NCBI RefSeq assembly: GCF_001267405.1
Contig: NZ_CP012369.1
Span: forward strand, 1,328,001-1,392,000
Length of the DNA stretch: 64,000 bases
Direction of reading: 5' to 3'
Source: Moorella thermoacetica
Lineage (GTDB): Bacteria > Bacillota > DSM-521 > Neomoorellales > Neomoorellaceae
Position numbers and translations under genes: made by a program. Under the pieces are notes generated by a model. The model made no database searches and had not been told where the DNA came from. It worked only from the letters and a program-made list of their open reading frames with translations. Below, one piece after another: positions 41,834 through 49,631 of this stretch; the first letter of the stretch is position 1; every line of letters starts with the position of its first letter.

Positions 41834-41882
41834 CCTGGCGTAAAAATTACCCTCGCTGTAAGAAAGCCTGATAGGCTGGTAA

Positions 41883-43226
41883 TTAGCTTCTTAGCTTAAG
41901 CACGGCGTCCTCGGCCGCATTTGTTACTTGATAAGCAACAGGCGAAGCGGTAAGGGCCGGATGGGTCCCTACCTGCATGGTTTCCAGCTCGTCGGCCCGC
42001 ATCTTATGCTGCACGGCAGCCGCCAGCAGGTTGGTCAGCTCGCCCACCGAAGTACCGCCATAAACCTGCCCGCCTAAAATTACACCCGTATCTTTAGTAA
42101 AGATCAACTTTACGCCCAGTTCTCTGGTCCCCGGCATACTCCCTGGATGCCTGTCAGGCGCCTTGGCGGTACCAGTTACGACCTCAATACCCGCTTCCCG
42201 GGCCGCCCTTTCCGTCAGGCCTACCGACCCCAGGGCCAGGTCGCCGACAATTGTCGAAAACACTCCTACTGCCGCCACCCGGGACTGCCTGAGGCCGAAC
42301 AGGTTGGCCCCCGCCACCCGGGCTTCATGGGTGGCTACGGAAGCCAGTTTGATGAGGGACGGTCCGTGCCCGAAAAACGAGCTTTTTTTGGCGCAATCAC
42401 CAATGGCGAAGATACTGGGGTCACTGGTACGCATATAATCATCAACCCAGATACCGAAACGATGGTCAACTTTCAGTCCCGCCATTTGGGCCAGTTCAAT
42501 ATTGGGCGCCACGCCGATGCCGAAGATCACTATGTCGGCAGGCAGGGTTTCGCCATTGGAAAGTCTCACCTGTTCTACTTTACCGTTACCCAGAAATTCT
42601 TCTACTTTTGTCCCGGTGATAATGTTTATCCCTTGAGAGCGGAGTTTATCCTCTACCATGGTGCAGACCTCATCATCAAATGCCAGGGCCAGGCAATGGG
42701 GCAAAAGCTCGACAATGGTAATATTCAATTCTCGCCCCTTCCTGCACTCATCGGCAAACTCAACGCCAATAAAGCCGCCGCCGACGATAACCAAATTTTT
42801 TGCTTTGTCCAGGGCCTTTTTTAGTTGTTCAAGATAGGCCACATCTTTTTTGACGACGAAAACGCCTTCCAGGTCAGCCCCTTTTACCGGTGGAACAACA
42901 GGAGACGATCCGGTAGCCAGGACGAGTTTCTCATAGGTGATGCTACCAGATTTCACCGTAGAAACAGCCTTGCTTTGGCGGTCAATTCCTATAACTTCAT
43001 CGATCACCAGTTCTATGCCGTTATTAACCAGCGTGGCGTCCGGGATGAGGTTCTTGTCGGGGCTCCCCACAGTACCGAAAATGTAAGGGATACCGCAGGG
43101 TACCAAAACCTTTTCTTCTTTACGTACCACGGTTACCTTTTTGTCCTTAAAATACCTTTTGGCAGTAATAGCTGCCGTAAGGCCCGCCGCACTCCCGCCG
43201 ATAACTAGTACATCCGTACCCTTCAA
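41883..43226 (-). CDS. CoA-disulfide-reductase/NADH-oxidase-like flavoprotein
   Basis: 447 residues. FAD-binding GGSAAGLTAA near residue 10, redox-active cysteine in VLVPCGIPY (Cys44), NAD-binding VIVGGGFIGVEFADE near residue 148, FAD contact FAIGDCAKK near residue 273 and a dimerisation domain to the end. The single active cysteine is the CoADR/Nox hallmark. Substrates in relatives include CoA-disulfide, polysulfide and O2. The promoter has the shared element, tying it to the Fe-S/sulfur group. No rhodanese domain is fused. Confidence 0.9.
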   Translation of the reverse strand: MKGTDVLVIGGSAAGLTAAITAKRYFKDKKVTVVRKEEKVLVPCGIPYIFGTVGSPDKNLIPDATLVNNGIELVIDEVIGIDRQSKAVSTVKSGSITYEKLVLATGSSPVVPPVKGADLEGVFVVKKDVAYLEQLKKALDKAKNLVIVGGGFIGVEFADECRKGRELNITIVELLPHCLALAFDDEVCTMVEDKLRSQGINIITGTKVEEFLGNGKVEQVRLSNGETLPADIVIFGIGVAPNIELAQMAGLKVDHRFGIWVDDYMRTSDPSIFAIGDCAKKSSFFGHGPSLIKLASVATHEARVAGANLFGLRQSRVAAVGVFSTIVGDLALGSVGLTERAAREAGIEVVTGTAKAPDRHPGSMPGTRELGVKLIFTKDTGVILGGQVYGGTSVGELTNLLAAAVQHKMRADELETMQVGTHPALTASPVAYQVTNAAEDAVLKLRS

Positions 43227-43280
43227 ACCAGCCGCCCCTTTCCATGTTTTTTGTTAATACTAGAACTTAGTTTTGTAAAT

Positions 43281-43309
43281 AGTATAGTATTTATTAGGTC
43301 ATATGTCAA
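43281..43309 (-). promoter_or_regulatory. Promoter with shared TTGACATATG element, NADH-oxidase-like gene
   Basis: Minus strand: -35 TTGACA, 17-bp spacer beginning TATGACC, -10 TATACT, 55 bp upstream of the start codon. Confidence 0.82.
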
Positions 43310-43360
43310 TAATAGTTAGAGAAAAAATTTCCGTTAGTATAATCGGTTTTAAATTTATAG

Positions 43361-43984
43361 CTACCCTCTAACCTTTGTCAAGGACCACCTATTCTCCCAC
43401 ATGGGCCACAATGCCTCCGCCGCCTCCACCAGCACCGCATCGAACTGGATGGCTTTGTTGGCTACAACTTCTTCCCAGCAGTGGTGCCAGGTAAGGGCCG
43501 GGCGGTAAGGCCTTTCTGAGGTCATGGCATCAATGGCATCACATAAGGCAATAATCCGCGAGCCTAAAGGGATGGCCTCGCCTTTTAAACCAGCCGGATA
43601 ACCCTTACCGTCCCAGCGTTCGTGATGGTACAGGACCAATCGAGCTATCGAGCTCAATCGCCGCGATTTGGTCAAGATTTTATAGCCTATCTCGGGATGG
43701 CGCTTGATCACTGCCCATTCGTGAGGTAAAAGGTAGCCCGGTTTGCGCAAAATCTGGTCCGGAACGCCAATTTTACCGATATCATGCAAATGGGCGGCCA
43801 TATGTATACGCTCCAGTTCCCCACCCTTTAAACCAATTTTCCTGCCTAAATCCAGGGCCATATCGGCCAAGCGCTGCGAATGGTCTTCACAATAAGGATC
43901 CCTGGCTTCCAGGGCAGCTGTTAAACATTCAATAATGTCATGGTAGACCCCATACAGTTTACGCCCGTATATCCAGGAAGGCAT
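43361..43984 (-). CDS. HD-GYP domain protein (cyclic-di-GMP phosphodiesterase type)
   Basis: 207 residues from ATG 43984, preceded by GGGAGGGG. HD-GYP motifs are complete: YCEDHSQRLADMA near residue 34, HLHDIGKIGVPD near residue 67, RHPEIGYKIL, LYHHERWDGKGYPAGLKG near residue 115 and DAIDAMTSERPYRPALT. It should hydrolyse c-di-GMP or related dinucleotides. The frame is open upstream into the decayed feoB gene, so an in-frame fusion is possible on paper, but the good RBS favours separate translation. Confidence 0.82.
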   Translation of the reverse strand: MPSWIYGRKLYGVYHDIIECLTAALEARDPYCEDHSQRLADMALDLGRKIGLKGGELERIHMAAHLHDIGKIGVPDQILRKPGYLLPHEWAVIKRHPEIGYKILTKSRRLSSIARLVLYHHERWDGKGYPAGLKGEAIPLGSRIIALCDAIDAMTSERPYRPALTWHHCWEEVVANKAIQFDAVLVEAAEALWPMWENRWSLTKVRG

Positions 43985-46071
43985 CCCGGTTCCCCTCCCT
44001 GGTTGCCTTAATTTAGCCAAGTCAAGTCCGAGGAGCCTGCCTACCTGGAAGACCAGCACCGCCATCACCCAGCCCAGTACCAGGCTGTAGCCGATGGCAA
44101 AGGCAGTCCAGCCCCAGGAATTGGTTTCCCGGCGGATGGCTCCAATGGCCGCCACGCAGGGGATGTAAATCAGGGTCATAACCATAAATGCGTACGCTGA
44201 AAGGGGCGTCCAAGATTGAGCGATGGCCGCTGTCAAGCCGTCTTCCTCTACACCGTAGAGGACGCCCAGGGTGCCGACGACCACTTATTTAGCCAGGATG
44301 CCAAATACCAGGGCTACCGCCGCTTCCCAGGTGCCAAAACCGGCCGGTTTAAAGACCGGCGCCAGTATAGTTCCCAGTCTCCCGATCAGGCTCTCCTGGC
44401 TGGCGTATGCCACGCGCCCAGGGGTAAGTTGGAAAGCACCCAGATTAGCACCACGACACCAACAATAACGGCGCCGGCCTTGCGAATGAAGGAACTCCCT
44501 CGTTCCCACATGTGGATCAAAGTGCCTTTTAGAGTCGGTACCCGGTAAGGCGGCAGTTCCATGACAAAGGGAGCTGTTTCTCCTTTAAAAAGAAAGGTCT
44601 TAAAGATTTTTCCCATGATAATGGCCAGCACAATACCTAAAAGGTACAGGGAAAAGATTACCCATCCCTGTTTAGCCGTAAAGAAGGCACCGGTGAAAAG
44701 GACGTAAACCGGCAAGCGGGCCGTGCAGGACATCAAGGGGTTAATAAGAATAGTAATCAAGCGGTCCTGCCGGCTTTCCAGGGTTCTGGTAGCCATGATG
44801 CCCGGTACGTTGCAGCCAAAGCTAATCAAAAGCGGGACAAAGGATTTGCCGTGCAGGCCCAGGGCGTGCATCAGACGGTCCATGATATAAGCAGCACGGG
44901 CCATATAACCGCTGTCCTCCAGGAAAGAAATGGCCAGGAAGAGCAAGAAGATGGGGGGTATAAAGACAAGCACCGAACCCAGACCGCCGATTATCCCATC
45001 CGCTATGAAGGAAGTCAGGAGTTGCGGGGCACCCAGGGCTTCCAGCCAGGCGGTAGCAAGGCCGGTTAACCCCTCAAAGGCGCTTTCCACCCAGCCAATC
45101 ATGGGGTCACCCAGCTTAAAGGTAAATTGGAAGACAGCCCACATAGCCAGGAGAAAAATCGGCAACCCCAGGTATCGATTAGTTACTATGCTGTCAATCT
45201 TATCAGATAAAGTAAGCCTTTCTTCCAGGATCTGGCGCCTGGTAACAGCCTCTTTTACCAGGCCGTTGATAAAACCATAGCGCCGATCGGCAATAATGGC
45301 TTCTACTTCTTCTCCTAAAATTTCATTAAGTTGCTTTTTGCTTTTGGCTACCTGTTCAAGGACCTGTTTGGCCCCTTCTTTTTGCAACTCTGCCTGAAGG
45401 CGTTCATCGTCTTCCAGAAGTTTTATTGCTAGCCACCTGGCAGGGTATTTGGCGACAAGATTCGCGTCCTGCTTTATAATTTGCTCTAATTTATCCAGTT
45501 CTTTTTCAATTTCCGTTCCATAGTTCATTTTTAACGGCTGGCATGTTTTCTCCTGGATCTTCTTCGTAACCGTAGCCACAAGTTCCTTTATACCCTCGCC
45601 ACGCGTGGCTACGGTCGGCACCACCGGAACCCCTAACGCTTGCGCCAGGCGCGGGATATTGATTTCGATCTTGCGTGCCCTGGCCTCATCAAGCATATTT
45701 AAGGCGACGACGACATTGGCCCCCATCTCCAGCAATTGGGTAGTCAAGTACAAGTTGCGTTCCAGGTTGGAAGCGTCGACGACATTGATAACGGCCTCAG
45801 GTTTATCAAAAAGGATAAAATTGCGGGCGATAAGCTCGTCCTCACTGTAAGCACCAAGGCTATAAGTCCCAGGCAAATCAACAATATTGAAAGTTTGTCC
45901 TTGGTAGCCGAGCTTGCCCTCTTTTTTCTCTACCGTCACGCCTGGCCAATTGCCGACATGCTGGCGCGCCCCAGTCAAATCATTAAAAATGCTGGTCTTA
46001 CCTGAATTAGGATTGCCCACCAGGGCAATAACCTTTTCCCTTTCAGGTTTAGCCAGTGCTGCTATACCCAT
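43985..46071 (-). pseudogene. feoB: FeoB ferrous iron transporter, disrupted by a frameshift and a nonsense codon
   Basis: The N-terminal G domain is intact ([16 protein letters not shown] near residue 18, [18 protein letters not shown]) and the membrane domain runs with the Gate cysteines ([23 protein letters not shown]). At about 44412 the frame shifts: NLPLG is followed by out-of-frame AWHTPARRA-stop, while the correct continuation ([14 protein letters not shown]) is read in another frame. That frame hits TAA at about 44286 where FeoB has the Glu of LAKEVVVGTLGV. The last FeoB segment then runs in frame into the HD-GYP gene. If the sequence is right, this transporter is dead or recently inactivated. 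Confidence 0.82.
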
Positions 46072-46168
46072 GGGTTCTCCTCCTTAAAATGTCAGTTTAT
46101 GTCAGTTCTTAAGAAATCTTTAGTATGCCTACCATTAACTTAACAAATCCTGTTCCAGTAAACGTTCT

Positions 46169-46417
46169 CTATAATTCTTCTACCATAATCTTATGGGCCA
46201 TACCTCTCCCGATTGCCAAGCGGCCGCTCCCTGAACCATCCCCTAGCGAAATGATTATAGGTCCAAAGTTATCATTGCGGATAATCTTTATGGTTGACCC
46301 GCGTACCAGGCCCAGTTCTGTTAGCCGGCGACGCAAACTTATGCCGCCAGCGATTTCTTTAATAACTGCCTCCTGGCCTGTATTTAAAAATTCTAGGGGT
46401 AATAATCCGTTGCTCAT
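46169..46417 (-). CDS. feoA: FeoA-family protein (copy nearest feoB)
   Basis: 82 residues. SH3-like FeoA fold: PLEFLNTGQEAVIKEIAGG, RRRLTELGLVRGSTIKIIRND near residue 30, then GRLAIGRGMAHKIMV. Followed 97 bp later by the feoB frame. Two FeoA genes ahead of one FeoB is common in clostridia. The 18-bp gap to the preceding feoA and the shared Fur box indicate one operon. Confidence 0.9.
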   Translation of the reverse strand: MSNGLLPLEFLNTGQEAVIKEIAGGISLRRRLTELGLVRGSTIKIIRNDNFGPIIISLGDGSGSGRLAIGRGMAHKIMVEEL

Positions 46418-46436
46418 ACCCGAACACCTCTTAACA

Positions 46437-46691
46437 TTATTTAAGAAGATCTACAAAAATAGCGGCTGCTTCTTTTTTGCGTAAGCTCAAATGGTAACCC
46501 TTTACTTTTACTTCTATAGGGTCGCCCAGAAGAGCTGCTCCTGCGACAGCCACTTCAGTACCAGGAACTACTCCCATGTCCAAGAGCCGGCGGCGGAGTT
46601 CGCCGGTAGCGGTAATTTTAATCACCCTGCCGCGAGAGCCCTTCCCCAGTTCGCTTAAGGCCCGTGTGCTAATGGTTTCTAAAGCCTCCAT
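46437..46691 (-). CDS. feoA: FeoA-family protein (first gene of the second feo locus)
   Basis: 84 residues from ATG 46691, set by AAAGGAGG; the frame opens earlier at TTG 46721. Core LSELGKGSRGRVIKITATGE, then RRRLLDMGVVPGTEVAVAG near residue 33 and KVKGYHLSLRKKEAAAIFV. It heads the feoA-feoA-feoB operon, 58 bp downstream of a Fur box. It is still intact although the feoB of the operon is broken. Confidence 0.9.
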   Translation of the reverse strand: MEALETISTRALSELGKGSRGRVIKITATGELRRRLLDMGVVPGTEVAVAGAALLGDPIEVKVKGYHLSLRKKEAAAIFVDLLK

Positions 46692-46748
46692 GACAACAGC
46701 CTCCTTTCCTTCTTTAAGCAAATTAAGGTTGCTTAATTTTCATTAAAA

Positions 46749-46767
46749 GATAATGACATTCATTCTC
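46749..46767 (-). promoter_or_regulatory. Fur box upstream of the second feo operon
   Basis: GATAATGACATTCATTCTC matches 16 of 19 positions of the classical Fur box. It lies 58 bp upstream of the feoA start and just downstream of a promoter-like TTGACA (minus strand, 46806-46811) with a GTATTT -10. Iron repression by a Fur protein is the obvious reading. Confidence 0.85.
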
Positions 46768-46811
46768 ATTTGGTTAATAAAAAAATACCACACAGGTAAA
46801 TAAATTGTCAA

Positions 46812-47037
46812 GCCCTTCTTAAATAATCAAATAGAGTTGGCAGGAGTTAAATTGCACTTAACTCACATTCTCCCTATTTTCCCCGCTTTCACTCCACATC
46901 AACTCCGCTTTTGTGCTTATTTTCACAATTAAGTATAGCTTAATTCGCTTTTGCTGGTATTCTGCCTCGCAGTCGCCCGGTAATCCCGGGTTTTTGGGCG
47001 TGGCCCACCTCCTATCTGGCGCAAATAATGTGCAATA
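46812..47037. other. Intergenic DNA between feo locus and VapBC relic
   Basis: No gene recognised. A short stem CCCGG-TAAT-CCGGG with T5 (near 46978-46996, plus strand) looks like an orphan terminator, perhaps left by a lost gene. Confidence 0.35.
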
Positions 47038-47065
47038 TTGACTAGCTATAACTTTAGGATATAAT
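47038..47065 (+). promoter_or_regulatory. Promoter of the vapBC-like pair
   Basis: TTGACT, 16-bp spacer, TATAAT, 52 bp upstream of the antitoxin start. Confidence 0.7.
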
Positions 47066-47116
47066 TGAGGTAAGACGTGACTTACTTGTAAGGTAGGTGT
47101 AGTAAAATTGCAGGAT

Positions 47117-47370
47117 ATGATAAAAGTATCCAGCAAAGGCCAGTTTGTGTTGCCTGCCAAATCAAGGAAAAAAGCTTCTATAAAAAAGGTGATATTTTAA
47201 TTGTTAACCTGGTGGGAGATAAAGTTGTAATTGAACCTCTTAATAAATCCAAAAAAGAAGATTGGCAGCAGATACTTGAAGAAACAGCAGGAATCTGGCC
47301 GCATGTAGACTCAAAGTATGTCGAGGAACTCCGTTCAGCCGCCCAAAAAAGATTGGAGGAAACCCTGTGA
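47117..47370 (+). pseudogene. AbrB/MazE-type antitoxin, frameshifted
   Basis: It begins MIKVSSKGQFVLPAKSRKKAS, the swapped-hairpin AbrB signature. In the run after ATA only six A are present; with seven, the frame would continue KKGDILIVNLVGDKVVIEPL and on to a TGA at 47368 that overlaps the PIN gene start (GTGA). As sequenced, translation stops after about 27 codons. The segment between VLPAK and KKGD also looks shorter than in relatives. It is a single-base inactivation of an otherwise recognisable antitoxin. Confidence 0.75.
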
Positions 47371-47660
47371 GGGTAATATTTGATACGAATATTTGCATTG
47401 ATCACCTGCGCGGTTTCAGGCCTGCTACCGATTATCTTTTGAGATGCCAGGACATGGAACGATGGATCAGCGCCATAACCGTTATGGAATTATATGCGGC
47501 GCCGCATATTACGGCTAAACAACAAGAAAAAATGGCCCGGCTGTTCGATGGCTTAAATGGGATAGCGGCAACAGCATTACATCTGGACGCTGTTCTCGCC
47601 ACGAGGAATAAAAAGCATTTTGATTTTATCCCTGGAATAGTTGTTGACTGTCCTTATTAA
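47367..47660 (+). CDS. PIN-domain (VapC-type) toxin with internal deletion
   Basis: 97 residues against about 130 in the family. The start (MRVIFDTNICIDHLRG) and first acidic residues are intact, as is the mid-part ISAITVMELYAAP. After LFDGLNGI it jumps to AATALHLDAVLATRNKKHF. The helix carrying the third acidic residue and the PDAII-type motif is lost. The toxin is probably inactive, consistent with its broken antitoxin. The start overlaps the antitoxin stop by 4 nt, the normal operon junction. Confidence 0.72.
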   Translation: MRVIFDTNICIDHLRGFRPATDYLLRCQDMERWISAITVMELYAAPHITAKQQEKMARLFDGLNGIAATALHLDAVLATRNKKHFDFIPGIVVDCPY

Positions 47661-47667
47661 AACTGCA

Positions 47668-47715
47668 GCCCAAGAGCAGCAGCGGCCCTTCCCTGGTGGT
47701 GATGATTAAAGACTA
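47668..47715 (-). pseudogene. Relic fragment resembling the MBL-fold gene
   Basis: About 48 bp (CCCTTCCCTGGTGGTGAT core) closely match 40917-40976 in the MBL gene, on the same strand. It is a small remnant of a homologous gene or a duplicated piece. Confidence 0.5.
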
Positions 47716-47723
47716 ATCGCCGG

Positions 47724-47747
47724 AGAAGATCCTTCCAGAGATCTTCT
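47724..47747 (+). terminator. Stem-loop downstream of the PIN gene
   Basis: AGAAGATC/GATCTTCT stem with an 8-nt loop and GTTTTC tail, about 64 bp after the PIN stop. Confidence 0.6.
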
Positions 47748-47756
47748 GTTTTCGAG

Positions 47757-47996
47757 CTACACCTGGGACGACGAGGGGGAGGCGGGGGTAAGCACTTCTA
47801 GCCCTGGTACCCGTTTGAAATGTTCTACATTTAATGTAAACAGGGGCAGGTTGCGCGCCAGGCAGATGCCGGCAATAAGGGTCTCAGGCACCCCAATTAC
47901 CTTCCCGCCAGACCGCAATCTATTTTCGATCATAGCCGCCGCCAGGGCCATAAGTTTAGCCCGTGTTTCATTGCTGATTTCAATGGTAGTGCGCAT
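47757..47996 (-). pseudogene. VapB-VapC deletion chimera
   Basis: 79 residues. It opens MRTTIEISNETRAKLMALAA, a CopG/VapB-type antitoxin N-terminus. It then continues IENRLRSGGKVIGVPETLIAG and LARNLPLFTLNVEHFKRVPGLEVL, the C-terminal half of a PIN toxin. An intact module would have the rest of the antitoxin and the toxin N-terminus between these parts. One in-frame deletion explains it. The upstream sequence has a TTGACA box and an AAACTAGTTT palindrome, probably the old promoter/operator. Confidence 0.7.
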
Positions 47997-48159
47997 GTTT
48001 AATCACCTCATATAAGTAAACTAGTTTGCAAATACTTACATGTCAATAATGCGGGAAAACATTAATGGCGGCCGGCGGGATAGTGCAGTAAACTGTGCTG
48101 CCCGGCGCCAGGGAACAACCTTTATCTTCCTCACTGTATTTCCTCCCATATTCCAATTA

Positions 48160-48888
48160 TCAATGCCCAAAAGAACAATACTGCTCGTAGCCGACCAGGC
48201 GGGCAATGCCGCTGATGGTTACCCCGTAAAAGACAACCGGTTTCCGGCCCACAATTCCAGGCAGGGTGTCATTTACCGCTGTAGTCCCGGTAGCCAAGAT
48301 CAGGTCGCTCCATTCAATAATTTCTGCTGTATGCCGGGCGTCTTCTATAATAATACCGTTTTTACGTTGACCGACATTATCCGGGTCCAGGTCGGTTACC
48401 CGGATCGGGAAATGACCGGCCAGGCTGGCCACCATGGCCGGCTGCAGGCCGATAAAGGCAATCCGGGGATTGCCGAAACGCTCCCGGACGTATTCTACCA
48501 GGCGGGCGGCACACCGGCCCGGTTCTTGATCGCGGCAGTGGATGGTCTTATCTACCAGCTTTAGGTGCCGCATAACGGCATTCAAGGCGGCTATAAATAT
48601 AGCCCGCTCGTAGTTGTTACGTAACGGCAGGGCCAGGACTTCCTTAAGGGTGCCCTGGTAATTCCCCGGCATATCGGTATATGCCTGCCCCACCGCGCCA
48701 GCAAAGGCGGCCTGGAGCATCACTTCTTTACCTTTCAAGAGAGGGAAGTCCTGACGTTCCGGCCGGCCAATGGCTTCTTCGGGGGTCAGGGGCCGGGCGC
48801 TGACCACCTGGATTTCTTCCTCACCGCTCAGGTGCCTGTCTTTTACCAGCCTGTAAAATTTTTCTCTGATGCCTTCTAAGAACTGCAT
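48160..48888 (-). CDS. DUF4213/DUF364 protein (fourth paralogue), riboswitch-like leader
   Basis: 242 residues. DUF4213 part with VMLQAAFAGAVGQAYTDMPG, then DUF364: RIAFIGLQPAMVASLAGHFP near residue 140, DLILATGTTAVNDTLPGIVG near residue 195 and VVFYGVTISGIARLVGYEQYC at the C-terminus. Monocistronic. It is preceded by a terminator (48933-48948) and by the same structured leader that precedes the seven-gene operon, so both respond to the same signal. Slightly diverged from the three other copies. Confidence 0.85.
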   Translation of the reverse strand: MQFLEGIREKFYRLVKDRHLSGEEEIQVVSARPLTPEEAIGRPERQDFPLLKGKEVMLQAAFAGAVGQAYTDMPGNYQGTLKEVLALPLRNNYERAIFIAALNAVMRHLKLVDKTIHCRDQEPGRCAARLVEYVRERFGNPRIAFIGLQPAMVASLAGHFPIRVTDLDPDNVGQRKNGIIIEDARHTAEIIEWSDLILATGTTAVNDTLPGIVGRKPVVFYGVTISGIARLVGYEQYCSFGH

Positions 48889-48932
48889 CTAAAGCTATCC
48901 CCTTTCCTGGCTAATCAGCAACAAATTAAAAA

Positions 48933-48948
48933 CGCCGTCTCCACGGCG
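48933..48948 (-). terminator. Leader terminator upstream of the fourth DUF364 gene
   Basis: The stem CGCCGT/ACGGCG with loop CTCC is followed on the minus strand by TTTTTAATTT. It lies 45 nt upstream of the start codon, after the riboswitch-like element. Confidence 0.82.
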
Positions 48949-49009
48949 GAGCGGGGTTTAACTAAAAAAGCCAGAGCTCTCTCTTATAGCTAACCCCCTC
49001 CTTTTCAAT

Positions 49010-49111
49010 ACCTGGAAGGCATACCCGTTTCCCGGTACACCCCGTGGACCAGCGGTCCAGGCCAACCTGCCATGGGTTGCTCCTTTAGGCCAGGATGGCT
49101 CAGAGGATGTA
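49010..49111 (-). ncRNA. Structured leader RNA, Moco/Tuco-riboswitch-like (copy 2)
   Basis: Minus strand blocks: CCTCTGAGCC, CCTAAAGGAGC, CATGG, TTGGCCTGGACC...GGTCCACGGGGT, GTACCGGGAAACGGGTAT and GCCTTCCAGG. The GAAA-capped hairpin and overall block order match copy 1 at 37553-37655. The receptor (CCTAAA...CATGG) is less perfect than in copy 1. Compensatory differences in the arms (GGCCTGG/CCCACGG against TGGCCTGG/TCCACGG) support a conserved structure. Confidence 0.65.
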
Positions 49112-49337
49112 AATATTTAAGCATATGTTCTTTATATTATTCGCTGTAAGAAAGCAAATTCCTGCCAGCAGTACTAATTTTATAATATCGCCTAAAACAG
49201 TTCTCCTGGTGCTGCTGTAGAAGGTCGCCTTTAAACCTGCTCCGGACACTATAGAAATTCCTGTAACAAGCATGGGTGTATGGAAACTAACCTTCCGCTT
49301 CAATATAACATTCCCTGGCAAACAGAGTAAAAAATAA
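49112..49337. other. Intergenic DNA upstream of riboswitch-like copy 2
   Basis: No gene recognised. An inverted-orientation copy of the ACATATGTTCTTTATA element lies near 49121-49136. Confidence 0.35.
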
Positions 49338-49361
49338 CCCCTGGCATCTATTCTACCAGGG
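49338..49361 (-). terminator. Terminator of the yedE-yedF operon
   Basis: The stem CCCTGG/CCAGGG with a 12-nt loop is followed on the minus strand by TTATTTTTTA. It lies 24 bp after the last stop. Confidence 0.75.
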
Positions 49362-49384
49362 ATTTCATATTGAAGGAAGCCAAT

Positions 49385-49603
49385 TTAGCTTTTATTGGGG
49401 GTCAACAATAGCCGGTAGCCGCCGGCCACCTTTTCCACCTGGACCTGATAACCCCAGTTTTCTGCCAGCCGGGATACGTTTTCTCTGGAGGTTTCATTAT
49501 CAGTCAATACTGCCAGGGTTTGGCCAGGATTTTGTTCCATGGCCTTTTTTGTCTTTACTACAGGTATGGGACAGGAAAGCCCGCGCACATCAACTTCCAC
49601 CAT
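49385..49603 (-). CDS. yedF: TusA/SirA-family protein (YedF-like)
   Basis: 72 residues from ATG 49603 (AAGGAGG upstream). VDVRGLSCPIPVVKTKKAME near residue 4 carries the conserved cysteine of TusA-like sulfur carriers, here in the CPxP motif. Unlike long YedF it lacks the C-terminal DsrE-like domain. In selenium-using anaerobes YedF partners the YedE transporter. It is last in the operon yedE-DUF3343-kinase-yedF, so selenium or sulfur delivery is likely. Confidence 0.88.
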   Translation of the reverse strand: MVEVDVRGLSCPIPVVKTKKAMEQNPGQTLAVLTDNETSRENVSRLAENWGYQVQVEKVAGGYRLLLTPNKS

Positions 49604-49631
49604 AAAAACATCTCCTCCTTTTATCCTGAAG

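Noticed and set aside
43361-46071. A natural FeoB-HD-GYP fusion protein
   Set aside because: The FeoB frame is broken twice upstream, and the HD-GYP part has its own ATG with a good RBS, so the in-frame join is better seen as loss of the feoB stop region.
46858-47160. Minus-strand 100-codon ORF before the vapBC relic
   Set aside because: It overlaps the antitoxin promoter and coding start, and has no recognisable motif or RBS.
49100-49321. Minus-strand 73-codon ORF upstream of riboswitch-like copy 2
   Set aside because: No RBS or family signature; it reads into the leader RNA.
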